In this document: piece after piece, positions 18,005 to 27,476 of the stretch
How the letters are laid out: each line of letters begins with the position of its first letter
How positions within the stretch are numbered: position 1 is the first letter of the stretch
Assembly (NCBI GenBank): GCA_020636355.1
Contig: JACJYB010000001.1
Coordinates: forward strand, 774,804-838,803
DNA length: 64,000 bases
Origin: Lewinellaceae bacterium
GTDB taxonomy: Bacteria > Bacteroidota > Bacteroidia > Chitinophagales > Saprospiraceae
Direction: 5' to 3'
Program-made: the position numbers and the translations under genes
Notes under the pieces: generated by a model
What the model was told of the DNA's origin: nothing
Database searches by the model: none
What the model saw: the letters and a program-made list of their open reading frames with translations, nothing else

Positions 18005-19537
18005 ATGAGAAAATTAATTCTGCTCCTCTTTCTAGGCCCATGTTTGTTAGCTCAGGATGTCCGCTTGCCGCGCAGTACTCCTGAAAAAGAAGGGGTGCAT
18101 TCGGAAGGTATCCTGCAGTTTTTGGATGCGGCGGAGTCTGTGTCTTCGAAAGGCATCCAGTTCCATAGCATGATGCTATTACGGCATGGCAAAGTAGTCG
18201 CTGAAGGTTGGTGGTCCCCCTATCGATCGGACCTGAAACATACCATGTATTCGGTGAGTAAAAGTTATACGGCTACTGCGATTGGATTTGCTGTGGCTGA
18301 GGGCAGGATGACGGTAAATGACCCGGTTATTTCTTTTTTCCCGGATCTGTTGCCGGATACCATCAGTCCGCATCTGGCCGCCATGAAAGTGAAAGACCTG
18401 CTGAGCATGAGTGGGGGATATGAAAAAGAGCCAAACCAGATCGTGACGGGAGACGACTGGGTGAAGAATTTCTTGGCTGCTCCGGTTCCATTAGAGCCCG
18501 GGACCCATTTTCTCTACAATTCCATGGGCACCTATGTACTGTCTGCTATTGTCACGAAAGTAACCGGTCAGACCGCCCTTGAATATTTACAGCCCCGCTT
18601 ATTTGACCCCTTAGGGATCCATGGCCTGGACTGGGAGACCAGTCCTGCGGGTATCAACACGGGAGGCTGGGGATTGCGCCAGCGCACCGAGGATATGGCA
18701 AAATTCGGTCAGCTCTTTTTGCAACGTGGCAAATGGGGAGGGCAACAAATATTGCCTATGGGTTGGGTTGAGGAAGCCAGTAGTCGTAAGATCTGGCAAA
18801 ATCCGGATGCTACCCAGGCACAGAAAGACTCCAGCGACTGGTTGCAGGGTTATTGTTATCAAATGTGGAGAGGGCGTCATGACAGTTACCGGGGTGACGG
18901 GGCCATGGGGCAATTCATCATCATCCTGCCCGAGAAAGACGCAGTCATCATTACTACGGCAGAAGTCAATGACATGCAAAAAGAATTCAACCTGATCTGG
19001 AAATACCTCTATAATGCAATATCAGACCAGAACGTTTTGCCCGAATCGAAAGCATGCGTCGCCTTGGCCGATCGGCTAGCTCAACTGGGTTATGAACCTT
19101 TGTCGGGGATAGTAAATCCGGCAATGGAGCAGAAACTGTCGGGAAGGACTTTGAAATTTGCAGAAAATGGGATAGGCTATGAATCCATGCGGCTGGTTTT
19201 TGCAAAAGATCATTCGTTTGTTCAATTTCAGCAAGAAGAACAGAATTACCGGATCCGGATCGGAAATGGAACATGGGCGCTGGACAATACCATCCGAAAG
19301 GGTCCTTACCTGGTAGCCCGGGCTGCTAATAATATGGAAGGCCTTCCGCCATTTCAAACAGCGAGCAGTTATTATTGGGAGGACGAGCATACCTTAAAGT
19401 TGTTGCTCCGGTACATTGATAGTCCTCATACGGAGTTTATTACGTTATCCTTTGCAGGGGACGACGCCGAAGTTACCTTCAGCCACTCCTTCCTGGGCAA
19501 CAATCCTCCAGAAAAATTAATGGTTCATTTGGAGTGA
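18005..19537 (+). CDS. Exported serine hydrolase, class C beta-lactamase/DD-peptidase fold
   Basis: The 510-residue protein has a short signal peptide (LILLLFLGPCLLAQ) and a beta-lactamase-related domain of about 330 residues. Catalytic landmarks are S-V-S-K in MYSVSKSYTATAIG (nucleophile Ser and general-base Lys) and the YxN motif in FLYNSMGTYVLS. The third KTG-type motif is replaced by a RGDGAMGQFIIILP-like strand, typical of esterases and peptidases in this superfamily, so antibiotic resistance should not be inferred. The C-terminal ~150 residues are a separate beta-rich domain (MEQKLSGRTLKFAENGIGYE and YWEDEHTLKLLLRYIDSP), seen in many Bacteroidota homologues. It is monocistronic, with a candidate terminator downstream. 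Confidence 0.87.
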   Translation: MRKLILLLFLGPCLLAQDVRLPRSTPEKEGVHSEGILQFLDAAESVSSKGIQFHSMMLLRHGKVVAEGWWSPYRSDLKHTMYSVSKSYTATAIGFAVAEGRMTVNDPVISFFPDLLPDTISPHLAAMKVKDLLSMSGGYEKEPNQIVTGDDWVKNFLAAPVPLEPGTHFLYNSMGTYVLSAIVTKVTGQTALEYLQPRLFDPLGIHGLDWETSPAGINTGGWGLRQRTEDMAKFGQLFLQRGKWGGQQILPMGWVEEASSRKIWQNPDATQAQKDSSDWLQGYCYQMWRGRHDSYRGDGAMGQFIIILPEKDAVIITTAEVNDMQKEFNLIWKYLYNAISDQNVLPESKACVALADRLAQLGYEPLSGIVNPAMEQKLSGRTLKFAENGIGYESMRLVFAKDHSFVQFQQEEQNYRIRIGNGTWALDNTIRKGPYLVARAANNMEGLPPFQTASSYYWEDEHTLKLLLRYIDSPHTEFITLSFAGDDAEVTFSHSFLGNNPPEKLMVHLE

Positions 19538-19580
19538 TGCGACCTTTCTATAGCGCACTTCGAATTTGCATGCTTCCCGT

Positions 19581-19598
19581 ACCACTTGGTGGTTTTTT
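19581..19598 (+). terminator. Candidate intrinsic terminator
   Basis: A small perfect hairpin (ACCAC-ttg-GTGGT) runs into six T residues 44 bp after the serine hydrolase stop. The 5-bp stem is short, so strength is uncertain. Confidence 0.4.
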
Positions 19599-19768
19599 CT
19601 TTAAGTCCAATTAAGTAATTGACTTCCAGATGATTGTGATCTGAGTTGCCGATAAATTGAGTGACCAGGTCATCCGGGCAGTTAGCCAGGTGGAGAATGG
19701 GAAGGAAATAAAGACCTTTCTTTTGAAAGGAAAATGTCTAATTTTCGATTCTTTTTAATTCAGACGCC

Positions 19769-21520
19769 ATGTCGAACACCCGGTCGCAAGGTAAAACCAA
19801 AGCAAAGTCCCCTGGTATTTTTAGCCTCTTAAAGCCTTATCAGGGGCTTATCGTCTTATTGTTGGTGTTTGCTCTCTTGGGCAATTCCATCAACCTGATC
19901 TTACCGAAGATCATTGCTTCGGCCATCGATTCCTATCCGGATAACTACCGACTCCAATCCATCCTGACTCGGTATATCGGGGCAGCACTCGCCGTATTTG
20001 TTTTCACCTGGTTGCAGGGAATTGTGCAGGTCTATGCATCCGAGAAAGTTGCCCGTGATTTGCGCACCTCGCTGTCCAAGAAAATTTCCAGGCAAAGCAG
20101 TGCATTCATCGAGAAATCCAATCCGTCAAAATTGCTGACAAACCTAACTGCAGATGTCGACTCCATTAAGACCTTTGTGTCACAGGCGATTGTTTCCATC
20201 GTTTCATCCCTCATCATTATCATTGGCGCCAGTATCCTTTTATTTTCAATTGACTGGAAACTGGCTTTGGCCATTGTAGCGATCATTCCAATCATCGGAG
20301 GCGCTTTTGCCATTGTATTAAAAAAAGTGCGTGCGATATTTATCCAGAGCCGGGCAGTGGTCGACCGGTTAAATAAAATTATCAACGAAAGCATCCTTGG
20401 TGCCGCGTTGATCCGGGTGATCAATTCGCAACAACCGGAATATGTAAAGTTTTTAGATGCAAATACCAAAGCCAAGGATTACGGGATGAGTATCCTCAAA
20501 CTATTTGCGACCCTGATACCCATTATCGTACTTACGGCGAATTTTGCATCCTTGTCCATACTGGTTCTTGGGGGGCATTTTGTTATCCAGGAGAGTATGA
20601 CCATCGGTGACTTTGCTGCTTTCAACAGCTATCTCTCCATGTTGATTTTTCCCATTTTAGTCATCGGATTCATGAGCAATGTGATCGCACAGGCTACAGC
20701 GAGTTATCATCGCATTGATGGCGTTCTGCACGCACCGGATCCGGTAGACCATGCCACCGTGGCCGCTCCATTGGAAGGGAAGATCGAGCTGAGCCATGTC
20801 TCGCTAAATTATGGCGATAAAATTGCGCTGCAGGACATCTCATTCCAGGTCTTACCAGGCACTACGCTGGCTGTAATTGGCCCTACTGCAGCAGGTAAGA
20901 CTCAATTGTTATACCTATTGACCGGACTGCTTCCGCCGACTTCCGGAAAAATCTATTTTGATGGCCATGAGTTGGAGTCCTATGTTAAGGAAGAGTTTTA
21001 TCGTCAGGTAGGATTCGTTTTTCAGGACAGTATTTTATTCAATATGAGCATTCGTGAAAATATTGCATTCAGTAATGAAGTCACGGATGAATTGTTGGAG
21101 AAAGCAATTGTCACCGCCGAATTAAGAGAATTCATCAATTCACTTCCGGATAAATTGGATACGATCGTATCAGAGCGGGGAACCTCCTTATCCGGTGGCC
21201 AAAAACAGCGTTTAATGCTGGCTCGAGCACTCGCCATTAATCCCAGGATTTTGTTGCTGGATGACTTTACGGCACGGGTTGATACCAGTACGGAGACCCG
21301 GATCTTGAAAAATTTGAGGCAGAATTACCCGGGAATCACGCTGATCTCTGTCACTCAGAAAATTGCGACCGCAGAACTATTTGACCAGATCATCGTGCTG
21401 ATGGAAGGTGAAATCGTTGCCCGGGGTGTACATCAGGACTTGCTCAAGGAAAGTCTGGAGTACGTACAGATTTATAATTCACAACAAAGTACCAGCAATT
21501 ATGAGTTACAATCTCAATGA
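19769..21520 (+). CDS. ABC exporter half-transporter, subunit with degenerate ATP site
   Basis: The 583-residue protein is a fused membrane and ATPase half-exporter: six membrane helices (to ~residue 320) and a nucleotide-binding domain. Walker A is GPTAAGKT (~370), the signature is a good LSGGQKQ (~474), but Walker B reads ILLLDDFTARVD with Asp where the catalytic Glu should be, and the switch His is Gln (SVTQKIA). Together with the next gene, which has the opposite pattern, it should form a heterodimer with one catalytic and one degenerate site, as in TM287/288-type or BmrCD-type exporters. The last 20 bases overlap the next gene. The cargo is unknown; drug or lipid export is usual for this class. 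Confidence 0.9.
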   Translation: MSNTRSQGKTKAKSPGIFSLLKPYQGLIVLLLVFALLGNSINLILPKIIASAIDSYPDNYRLQSILTRYIGAALAVFVFTWLQGIVQVYASEKVARDLRTSLSKKISRQSSAFIEKSNPSKLLTNLTADVDSIKTFVSQAIVSIVSSLIIIIGASILLFSIDWKLALAIVAIIPIIGGAFAIVLKKVRAIFIQSRAVVDRLNKIINESILGAALIRVINSQQPEYVKFLDANTKAKDYGMSILKLFATLIPIIVLTANFASLSILVLGGHFVIQESMTIGDFAAFNSYLSMLIFPILVIGFMSNVIAQATASYHRIDGVLHAPDPVDHATVAAPLEGKIELSHVSLNYGDKIALQDISFQVLPGTTLAVIGPTAAGKTQLLYLLTGLLPPTSGKIYFDGHELESYVKEEFYRQVGFVFQDSILFNMSIRENIAFSNEVTDELLEKAIVTAELREFINSLPDKLDTIVSERGTSLSGGQKQRLMLARALAINPRILLLDDFTARVDTSTETRILKNLRQNYPGITLISVTQKIATAELFDQIIVLMEGEIVARGVHQDLLKESLEYVQIYNSQQSTSNYELQSQ

Positions 21521-23261
21521 GGTTGCCAAACAACAGCAGAAGACATCCAGCCTGCGGGCTTTGCAAAAATTGCTGCGCCTGATCCGCGAAGAGCGTAAAA
21601 CCATGTTGCTTGCTTTGTTAGCAATTGTAACCAATTCGGGATTAAATCTGTTGGCACCGTTTATTATAGGCCATGTTATCGATACTTACGTGGTCAATAA
21701 GGATTTCCAGGGCGTTTTGCGCTGGGGCGGGATCCTGCTGGTGATGTATCTTATCGCATTTGTCGCCAATTATCTGCAAACAGTTATGATGGGCGGTGTT
21801 GGTCAGCGGATGCTCTTTAAATTAAGAAATACCATCTTCAATAAATTGCAGGAATTACCGGTTGCCTTTTTTAGCGTCAATAAAGCTGGGGACCTTATTT
21901 CAAGGGTGAATAATGACTCAGACAAGATCAATCAATTTTTCTCCCAGTCGCTGATGCAGTTTATAGGAACCATTGTGACCATGACCGGTGCCGGTATTTT
22001 TCTACTTGCTATTAATATTGAACTGGGTGTTGCTACCTTATTACCGGCAGTACTGATTTTTTTATTTACAAAATTCAGTTCTTCCTGGGTGAAAAATAAA
22101 AATGCCATCAGCATGCAGCGTACGGGTGGCTTAAGTGCAGAGATCCAGGAAAGCCTGCAGAACTTTAAAGTCATTGTGGCATTTAACCGGAGAGATTATT
22201 TCCGGGATCGGTTTGAAGTGGCTAATGAACACAATTATACCGCTGCGTTGAAAGCCGGCATTGCCAATAATATCTTTATTCCGGTTTACGGTTTGTTTGC
22301 GGCATTGGCACAACTCATCGTTCTGGTCGTAGGCATTCATCTGATCAGCATTCAGGCTTTTACCATCGGTTTGCTGGTTAGTTATCTGGCTTATGCGGTT
22401 AATTTTTACAACCCTTTGCGGCAATTGGCTGCACTATGGGCAAACTTTCAGGCTGCAATGGCAAGTTGGGACCGTATTTCTTTCATGTTGAACATGGAAA
22501 ATAACATGCAGCAATTGGATTCTCCGGACCCTGTCGCTCCGACCGACACCGTCATTGAATTTAAAGGAGTCTCCTTTGGCTACATTCCTGAAACCGAAAT
22601 ATTGCATCATATTAATTTCAAATTGGAGCGCGGTAAGACGTATGCACTCGTTGGTCCTACCGGAGGTGGTAAAACCACGACGGCATCACTCATTGCCAGG
22701 CTCTATGATCCCACGAAAGGAGAAGTTCTGCTGGATGGCAGGGATATTCGCAGTTTTTCTCCCGAAGAACGAACCCGGAAAATTGGTTTTATCCTTCAGG
22801 AACCGGTCCTTTTCTCAGGAACCGTCCGGGAAAACATTATTTATGGGAATAGCCTGTACGAACAGGAGGGCGGCGAGCTGGAAAAAACCATCCGGGAAGC
22901 AGGTCTGCAGCGTATCCTGAGTACCTTTGATAAGGGACTGGACACGGAGATTGGAACCGGAGGGGAGAGTATAAGTTTGGGCCAGCGACAGCTCATTGCA
23001 TTCATGCGGGCTGTTCTGCGCAAGCCGGAAATCCTCATCCTGGACGAGGCTACTGCCAACATCGATACCATCACCGAACAAGTATTGGAGGATATTCTTA
23101 ATCATCTGCCGGATTATACAACCCGGGTGATTATCGCCCACCGGCTCAATACCATCCAGAATGCCGACGAAATCTTTTTTGTCAATGCAGGCGAAATGGT
23201 CCGGGCCGGCTCGTTTGAACATGCGGTGGATATGCTTTTACATAATGAGCGCAAGAGTTAG
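21501..23261 (+). CDS. ABC exporter half-transporter, catalytic subunit
   Basis: The ATG at 21501, inside the end of the previous gene, gives 586 residues and avoids an unlikely 31-residue extension. Six membrane helices precede an ATPase domain with Walker A GPTGGGKT (~384), Walker B ILILDEATANID with the catalytic Glu (~511) and the switch His in IIAHRLNT (~543). Its signature is degenerate, ISLGQRQ in place of LSGGQ. Pairing its Walker motifs with the intact signature of the partner forms the single competent site, which confirms that the two are a dedicated heterodimer. The stop lies only 6 bp from the convergent response regulator stop. Confidence 0.92.
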   Translation: MSYNLNEVAKQQQKTSSLRALQKLLRLIREERKTMLLALLAIVTNSGLNLLAPFIIGHVIDTYVVNKDFQGVLRWGGILLVMYLIAFVANYLQTVMMGGVGQRMLFKLRNTIFNKLQELPVAFFSVNKAGDLISRVNNDSDKINQFFSQSLMQFIGTIVTMTGAGIFLLAINIELGVATLLPAVLIFLFTKFSSSWVKNKNAISMQRTGGLSAEIQESLQNFKVIVAFNRRDYFRDRFEVANEHNYTAALKAGIANNIFIPVYGLFAALAQLIVLVVGIHLISIQAFTIGLLVSYLAYAVNFYNPLRQLAALWANFQAAMASWDRISFMLNMENNMQQLDSPDPVAPTDTVIEFKGVSFGYIPETEILHHINFKLERGKTYALVGPTGGGKTTTASLIARLYDPTKGEVLLDGRDIRSFSPEERTRKIGFILQEPVLFSGTVRENIIYGNSLYEQEGGELEKTIREAGLQRILSTFDKGLDTEIGTGGESISLGQRQLIAFMRAVLRKPEILILDEATANIDTITEQVLEDILNHLPDYTTRVIIAHRLNTIQNADEIFFVNAGEMVRAGSFEHAVDMLLHNERKS

Positions 23262-23267
23262 CTTCCA

Positions 23268-24017
23268 TCAGCGGAATAGGTGATCCCTGAACCGTCGACT
23301 GAGGATCAGTCTTTTACCGTTAAGCAGTTCTATCCAATAATCCCCGTGGGAGCGGGGCGTCAATTGCCGGATCGCTTTAATTCGGACCAGATGTGACCGG
23401 TGAATACGAACAAACTGATTAGGGTCTAATTGCGATTCCAGCCGGGACAAGGAATCACGCAGTAAATATTTTTGTTCGGCCGTGTGGATTTCTACATATT
23501 TATCGTCGGACGCAAAATAAAGGACGTCCTCCATGGCATTCGGAATAATGCGCGACCCGGTGGACACCATAATCCGGTCCAGGAATTGCTGCGGTTTTTT
23601 AATACTTGCCAATAATTGCTGGAAAAGCTCCGATTGATTTTTCTTCGATTGAATTTGCTCGACCGCTTTATGGAATGCAATTTGAAAACGCTCCCGGTCA
23701 AATGGCTTTAATAAATAGTCAACGGCATGGACTTCAAATGCTTTTACCGCATAATGGTCAAACGCGGTTATAAAAATGACCGGCGGCATGAATTCGACGC
23801 CAACTTCAGCAATCACTTCAAATCCGGACTTTCCGGGCATTTGAATATCCAATAAGACCAGATCCGGCTTTAATTGATTTATTTTTTCGACCGCAAGGTC
23901 TCCGTCTTCCGCTACATATATCTTTTCCACCAAAGGTTCGTCACTTAAAAGCGACAGTAATTTCCTGCGGGCAGGCGATTCGTCATCGACCACCAGAATT
24001 TTCATCCAGGCATTCAT
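23268..24017 (-). CDS. LytTR-family response regulator
   Basis: The 249-residue regulator has an N-terminal receiver (ILVVDDESPARRKL; phospho-acceptor Asp in DLVLLDIQMPG; conserved Lys in YLLKPF) and a C-terminal LytTR DNA-binding domain (DKYVEIHTAEQKYLLRDSL; FVRIHRSHLVRIKAI). It would be phosphorylated by the adjacent LytS-like kinase. The ATG at 24017 overlaps the kinase stop as ATGA, supporting this start over the internal ATG at 24005. The targets are not in evidence; the ABC exporter, which converges on it, and the upstream DUF5916 gene are candidates by proximity only. Confidence 0.93.
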   Translation of the reverse strand: MNAWMKILVVDDESPARRKLLSLLSDEPLVEKIYVAEDGDLAVEKINQLKPDLVLLDIQMPGKSGFEVIAEVGVEFMPPVIFITAFDHYAVKAFEVHAVDYLLKPFDRERFQIAFHKAVEQIQSKKNQSELFQQLLASIKKPQQFLDRIMVSTGSRIIPNAMEDVLYFASDDKYVEIHTAEQKYLLRDSLSRLESQLDPNQFVRIHRSHLVRIKAIRQLTPRSHGDYWIELLNGKRLILSRRFRDHLFR

Positions 24018-25084
24018 GCGGCACGCGGTAAAGGAATTTCAATACGGATGGAAAGTCCGCCATCATCCCTGTTTTGCAATTCAAATTTAAAATGATCCCG
24101 GTAGTGGTTTTCCAGTCTCTCCAGCGTGTTTTTAAGTCCGATCCCTGATCCTTTACTAGGTTGAATGCCCGGGCCGTCATCGGTTATCGTGATTTGCAAA
24201 TTATCTTGAATGATTTTCGCATTCAGACAAATGTGTATTTTTCCCTTGCTTTCCACGCCATATTTAATGGCATTTTCCAATAATGGTTGAAGTATAAATA
24301 CAGGCAATAAAGCCTGACCTGCCAGCTCTTCCCGGGAAATCTGGATGTACAACTTGTCTTTAAACCGGATTTCCATGATTTTCAGGTAATGCCGGATCAA
24401 CCGGATTTCTTCGTCAAGCGTATGTTCTGATTGTTTTATTTGGAACGTGGACCGGAGCATGTCACTCAGATTGGCCATCATACGATCTGCTGCATCCAGG
24501 TTTTCATACATGATCCCCGATATTGCATTGAGTGTATTGAATAGAAAATGCGGATTAAGCTGCATCTGCAACATTTCTAATCGTGCTTTCGAAAGCTGTT
24601 CTTCAAGCTGTACGGTACGTATTTGTTGTAGTTGTTGTTCTCTGAATTGTTTAAATAAAGTGAACAACCCGTAGACCACCCAATAAAAGATAAATTGCTT
24701 CAGATACTCCATAATAAAACGGTACCCAAGGATCCCATAAAAGGTATTGTAGGCACCAATTCCAAACCAATGGTATAATGGAGTACGCACCGAGTACATC
24801 AAAAAAGTATGGGACGCACCAAAGATGATGGTTACCAGCAGGTGAAGCGGAAGCCTGCTCCGGAAATTGTTTTTGGTAATGGGATACCTTTGGAAAAACC
24901 AGAATAGTGCAGCTATCAATGGCAATAAAAGCCATACGCCGGATAATTCATTGACAAAATAACGGAGCCATTGTACCGGATTGCCATCCGCCATGTCGTC
25001 GGTGACCAGGACACCGACACTTAATAGCCCTAACAGGTTAAGGAAAATGAATATCCAGAGCCATTTGTGCTTAATCAAATCCAC
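24014..25084 (-). CDS. LytS/YehU-type sensor histidine kinase
   Basis: The 356-residue kinase has four membrane helices in its first ~150 residues, a short coiled segment (QFREQQLQQIRTVQLEEQL), the His_kinase (PF06580-type) box LQMQLNPHFLFNTLNAISG with the phospho-accepting His, and an ATPase domain (LLENAIKYGVE; ITDDGPGIQ; GIGLKNTLERL). It lacks any separate periplasmic sensor domain, so the signal is probably sensed within the membrane. It is cotranscribed with its LytTR partner by a 4-bp overlap and lies 66 bp downstream of the DUF5916 gene on the same strand. Confidence 0.93.
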   Translation of the reverse strand: MDLIKHKWLWIFIFLNLLGLLSVGVLVTDDMADGNPVQWLRYFVNELSGVWLLLPLIAALFWFFQRYPITKNNFRSRLPLHLLVTIIFGASHTFLMYSVRTPLYHWFGIGAYNTFYGILGYRFIMEYLKQFIFYWVVYGLFTLFKQFREQQLQQIRTVQLEEQLSKARLEMLQMQLNPHFLFNTLNAISGIMYENLDAADRMMANLSDMLRSTFQIKQSEHTLDEEIRLIRHYLKIMEIRFKDKLYIQISREELAGQALLPVFILQPLLENAIKYGVESKGKIHICLNAKIIQDNLQITITDDGPGIQPSKGSGIGLKNTLERLENHYRDHFKFELQNRDDGGLSIRIEIPLPRAA

Positions 25085-25150
25085 GGTTAAAGTTGCAATT
25101 TGTTCATTTTTGAATGGATTCGTTGCTTCATCGGTTTATGCTGGTCAAAG

Positions 25151-27310
25151 CTATTTCCGCTGCCAGCGGAAAGACGCTTTAAAAAACCATGTGCCCTGAC
25201 TTTGGTTGAATTCGTTACCGGCAATATAATCCATTCCATTCCATTCCTGTTTGTCAAATTGCGATCCATAACCCAAATAAATGACTGTGCCAGGAATCCA
25301 GGTAAAAGAAAGTAACAAATCCTCCCGGAATTTATGCACGTAGGCATTGTATTCCGAAATGGCCCGAAAGAATAAATATTTATTGAATTGCCACACGGTA
25401 CTATTACGCCAGATGGTTACAGAATAAAGGGTTTCAGCAGATGCTTTGGGGTGAAAATTACCAAAGCTTACATTCAATTGGGTCGATAATTTGGCGATGG
25501 GCTGCAGCCGGATACTTGCCCTCAACTGTTGCTCGTAACCTCCCAGCGGTTCATCGTAGTTGTAATAAATCGCCTGACCGTAACGCCAATCCAATCCAAG
25601 GCCTAACCAGTTAAACGGTTGGCTGCCCGCCTCCAATCGAACAGCGTTTCTGCTAAATCGCTGACCGGCGAATATTTCATTGGCTAGCCAGGCCGAGACG
25701 GTTATTTCACTTTGTCTGGGCAAACCCAATTCGATGCCAAAGATGTTGAGGGTTTCCCACAGTTTTGCAGCGTGGTCAAACCCTTGCCGGGACCAATAAT
25801 AGGGAGACAGCCGTTGTAAGGCTTTCTTCTCGTAATAGAAATTCCGGACCAATACCACAGGGATGGTCGTAATGCCTGTTCGAGTCACATAACCGAGCCG
25901 GGTATCAAAATTTTGGGATACGTCGAAAATTCCGGTATGGAAATTCCAGTTCCGTGCATCGTAACGCCAGACTGTGCCCGCAGAATGACCATGCAGTTGC
26001 CTCGCATCCCGGCTAAAGGATTCAAATCCATGAAACTCAAACCGGCTTTGATTGCCGGTCCGAAGACGCCCGTCCATCCCGGTGACATAATTTGCTTGTC
26101 CATCGTAATTCCAGCCGGTAAAAAAGCCACCGATGTAACTGTCAGCTTGCAGCAAACGGCCATAACGCAACACGGAAAAGTGGGCATCCTCATGTGTCGG
26201 CGTACTCCCTAATGTGCCCGGATACTGGTCAAGTGCGTAGAGCGCCGCCAGGACATTCTTTTGATTTATCCGGCCGGTAAGCTTAAGGCCAATTTGGGGA
26301 TCAACGATAGATCTTGTATTGACCAATTGCTGGAGATAGGTACCATCCAGGCTGGCACTGAATCCGAAAAGATCCTGGCCTTCCTGGAAAAAGGGTCGTT
26401 TTTCGGGATAAAACAGGGCGGAACGGAGGTTGACGTCAATTTGGCTGGCATCGGATTCTACCTGTGAAAAATCCGGATTGTAGGTTGCATCCAGCGTGAG
26501 GTTGGAAGTGATGCCTATTTTTGCAGTAACCCCCAAATCTGTTTTCCAGGGCCCCGGCTGCAATTTTCCAGCCATTGCCTGATCATGCCGGCCTAATGTT
26601 ATTGCCGGTAATATTTCCAGGACATTTTTACTCCGAAGCCCCGCTAGGCTTATTTTCTGAAATTGGGTTAGGGCCGCTCCCCACTCAGGTCTGAATTCAG
26701 GGTAATCATCTTCTTCCGACTTCCTACTGATAAAACGGGCGATTTTAAAGCCCATGGTTAGGGTATCGCGGTTGGCAAAGCGTAAATTATTTACCGGGAT
26801 AGCCATTTCTACAATGTAACCGTCGGAAGTGTCACGGCTGGCACTTTGCCAAACCATATCCAGCAATGCATTTGGGGACGCCGACGCATCAAGTGTACCA
26901 TCGGCCTGGATGCCTAATGGATTGGACAGAAAAAAATAAGCAGATAGTTCATCATTATCAGCATCAAGGCAAAAAGCAATCCAGTCGTCTCCATCGACCT
27001 GGTCCCTGGCCGACAAACTGGCTTTTATTCTGCCCGGCTGGGAATCATGGCAATATGCGGCAAAATAAATATAGGATTGATCATAGGTCAGATATGCAGT
27101 GGTAGCTTCTGAAGGTGGTAGTCCGAAATCAGGCTGGATGGTTTTAAAATCCTGGAATACCATCGCCTCTTGCCAGGCAGGGTCATCCAGCTTCCCATCA
27201 ATCGTTATATTCCCGGATGACTGGACCAGGTGGATAGGGGAGCCGGCGGCCGATAAGGAAATCGTGCTTCCAAAAAAGACGATAATTGTCGTAGCGATCT
27301 GGATATTCAT
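25151..27310 (-). CDS. CBM9-like domain plus DUF5916 outer-membrane beta-barrel protein
   Basis: The 719-residue exported protein has a signal peptide (IIVFFGSTISLSAAG), a carbohydrate-binding-family-9-like domain (ITIDGKLDDPAWQEA at ~35, AAYCHDSQP, DGYIVEMAIPVNNLRF) and a long DUF5916 region (PDFSQVESDASQIDVNLR, FYPEKRPFFQEGQDLFGF) with alternating strands ending in the aromatic-rich C-terminus TWFFKASFRWQRK expected of an outer-membrane barrel. The family is widespread in Bacteroidota; a sugar or cell-surface role is suggested by the N-terminal domain but not shown. It precedes a LytS/LytTR pair on the same strand, so those regulators may respond to, or control, this protein. Confidence 0.85.
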   Translation of the reverse strand: MNIQIATTIIVFFGSTISLSAAGSPIHLVQSSGNITIDGKLDDPAWQEAMVFQDFKTIQPDFGLPPSEATTAYLTYDQSYIYFAAYCHDSQPGRIKASLSARDQVDGDDWIAFCLDADNDELSAYFFLSNPLGIQADGTLDASASPNALLDMVWQSASRDTSDGYIVEMAIPVNNLRFANRDTLTMGFKIARFISRKSEEDDYPEFRPEWGAALTQFQKISLAGLRSKNVLEILPAITLGRHDQAMAGKLQPGPWKTDLGVTAKIGITSNLTLDATYNPDFSQVESDASQIDVNLRSALFYPEKRPFFQEGQDLFGFSASLDGTYLQQLVNTRSIVDPQIGLKLTGRINQKNVLAALYALDQYPGTLGSTPTHEDAHFSVLRYGRLLQADSYIGGFFTGWNYDGQANYVTGMDGRLRTGNQSRFEFHGFESFSRDARQLHGHSAGTVWRYDARNWNFHTGIFDVSQNFDTRLGYVTRTGITTIPVVLVRNFYYEKKALQRLSPYYWSRQGFDHAAKLWETLNIFGIELGLPRQSEITVSAWLANEIFAGQRFSRNAVRLEAGSQPFNWLGLGLDWRYGQAIYYNYDEPLGGYEQQLRASIRLQPIAKLSTQLNVSFGNFHPKASAETLYSVTIWRNSTVWQFNKYLFFRAISEYNAYVHKFREDLLLSFTWIPGTVIYLGYGSQFDKQEWNGMDYIAGNEFNQSQGTWFFKASFRWQRK

Positions 27311-27476
27311 AACGAGGACCGGATTGACTTTTTTGATTCCACATCAAAAATCAGCAATTCGAAACCACTACGAAATGGAAGAGTCGTAAGCAGGATTACT
27401 TAGTCCGTGAGTGGGACTATGGATGACCTGATTTTGGAACGTCCGGTGAGTTTTTGAATAAAATGATTGCCTCCTG

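Noticed and set aside
18179..19390. Overlapping antisense frames within the serine hydrolase gene
   Set aside because: They lie in shadow frames of a clearly coding gene with intact catalytic motifs and have no recognisable domain.
18005..19537. Calling the serine hydrolase a beta-lactamase resistance gene
   Set aside because: The third catalytic motif does not match a beta-lactamase, and a long C-terminal domain fits esterase or peptidase relatives better.
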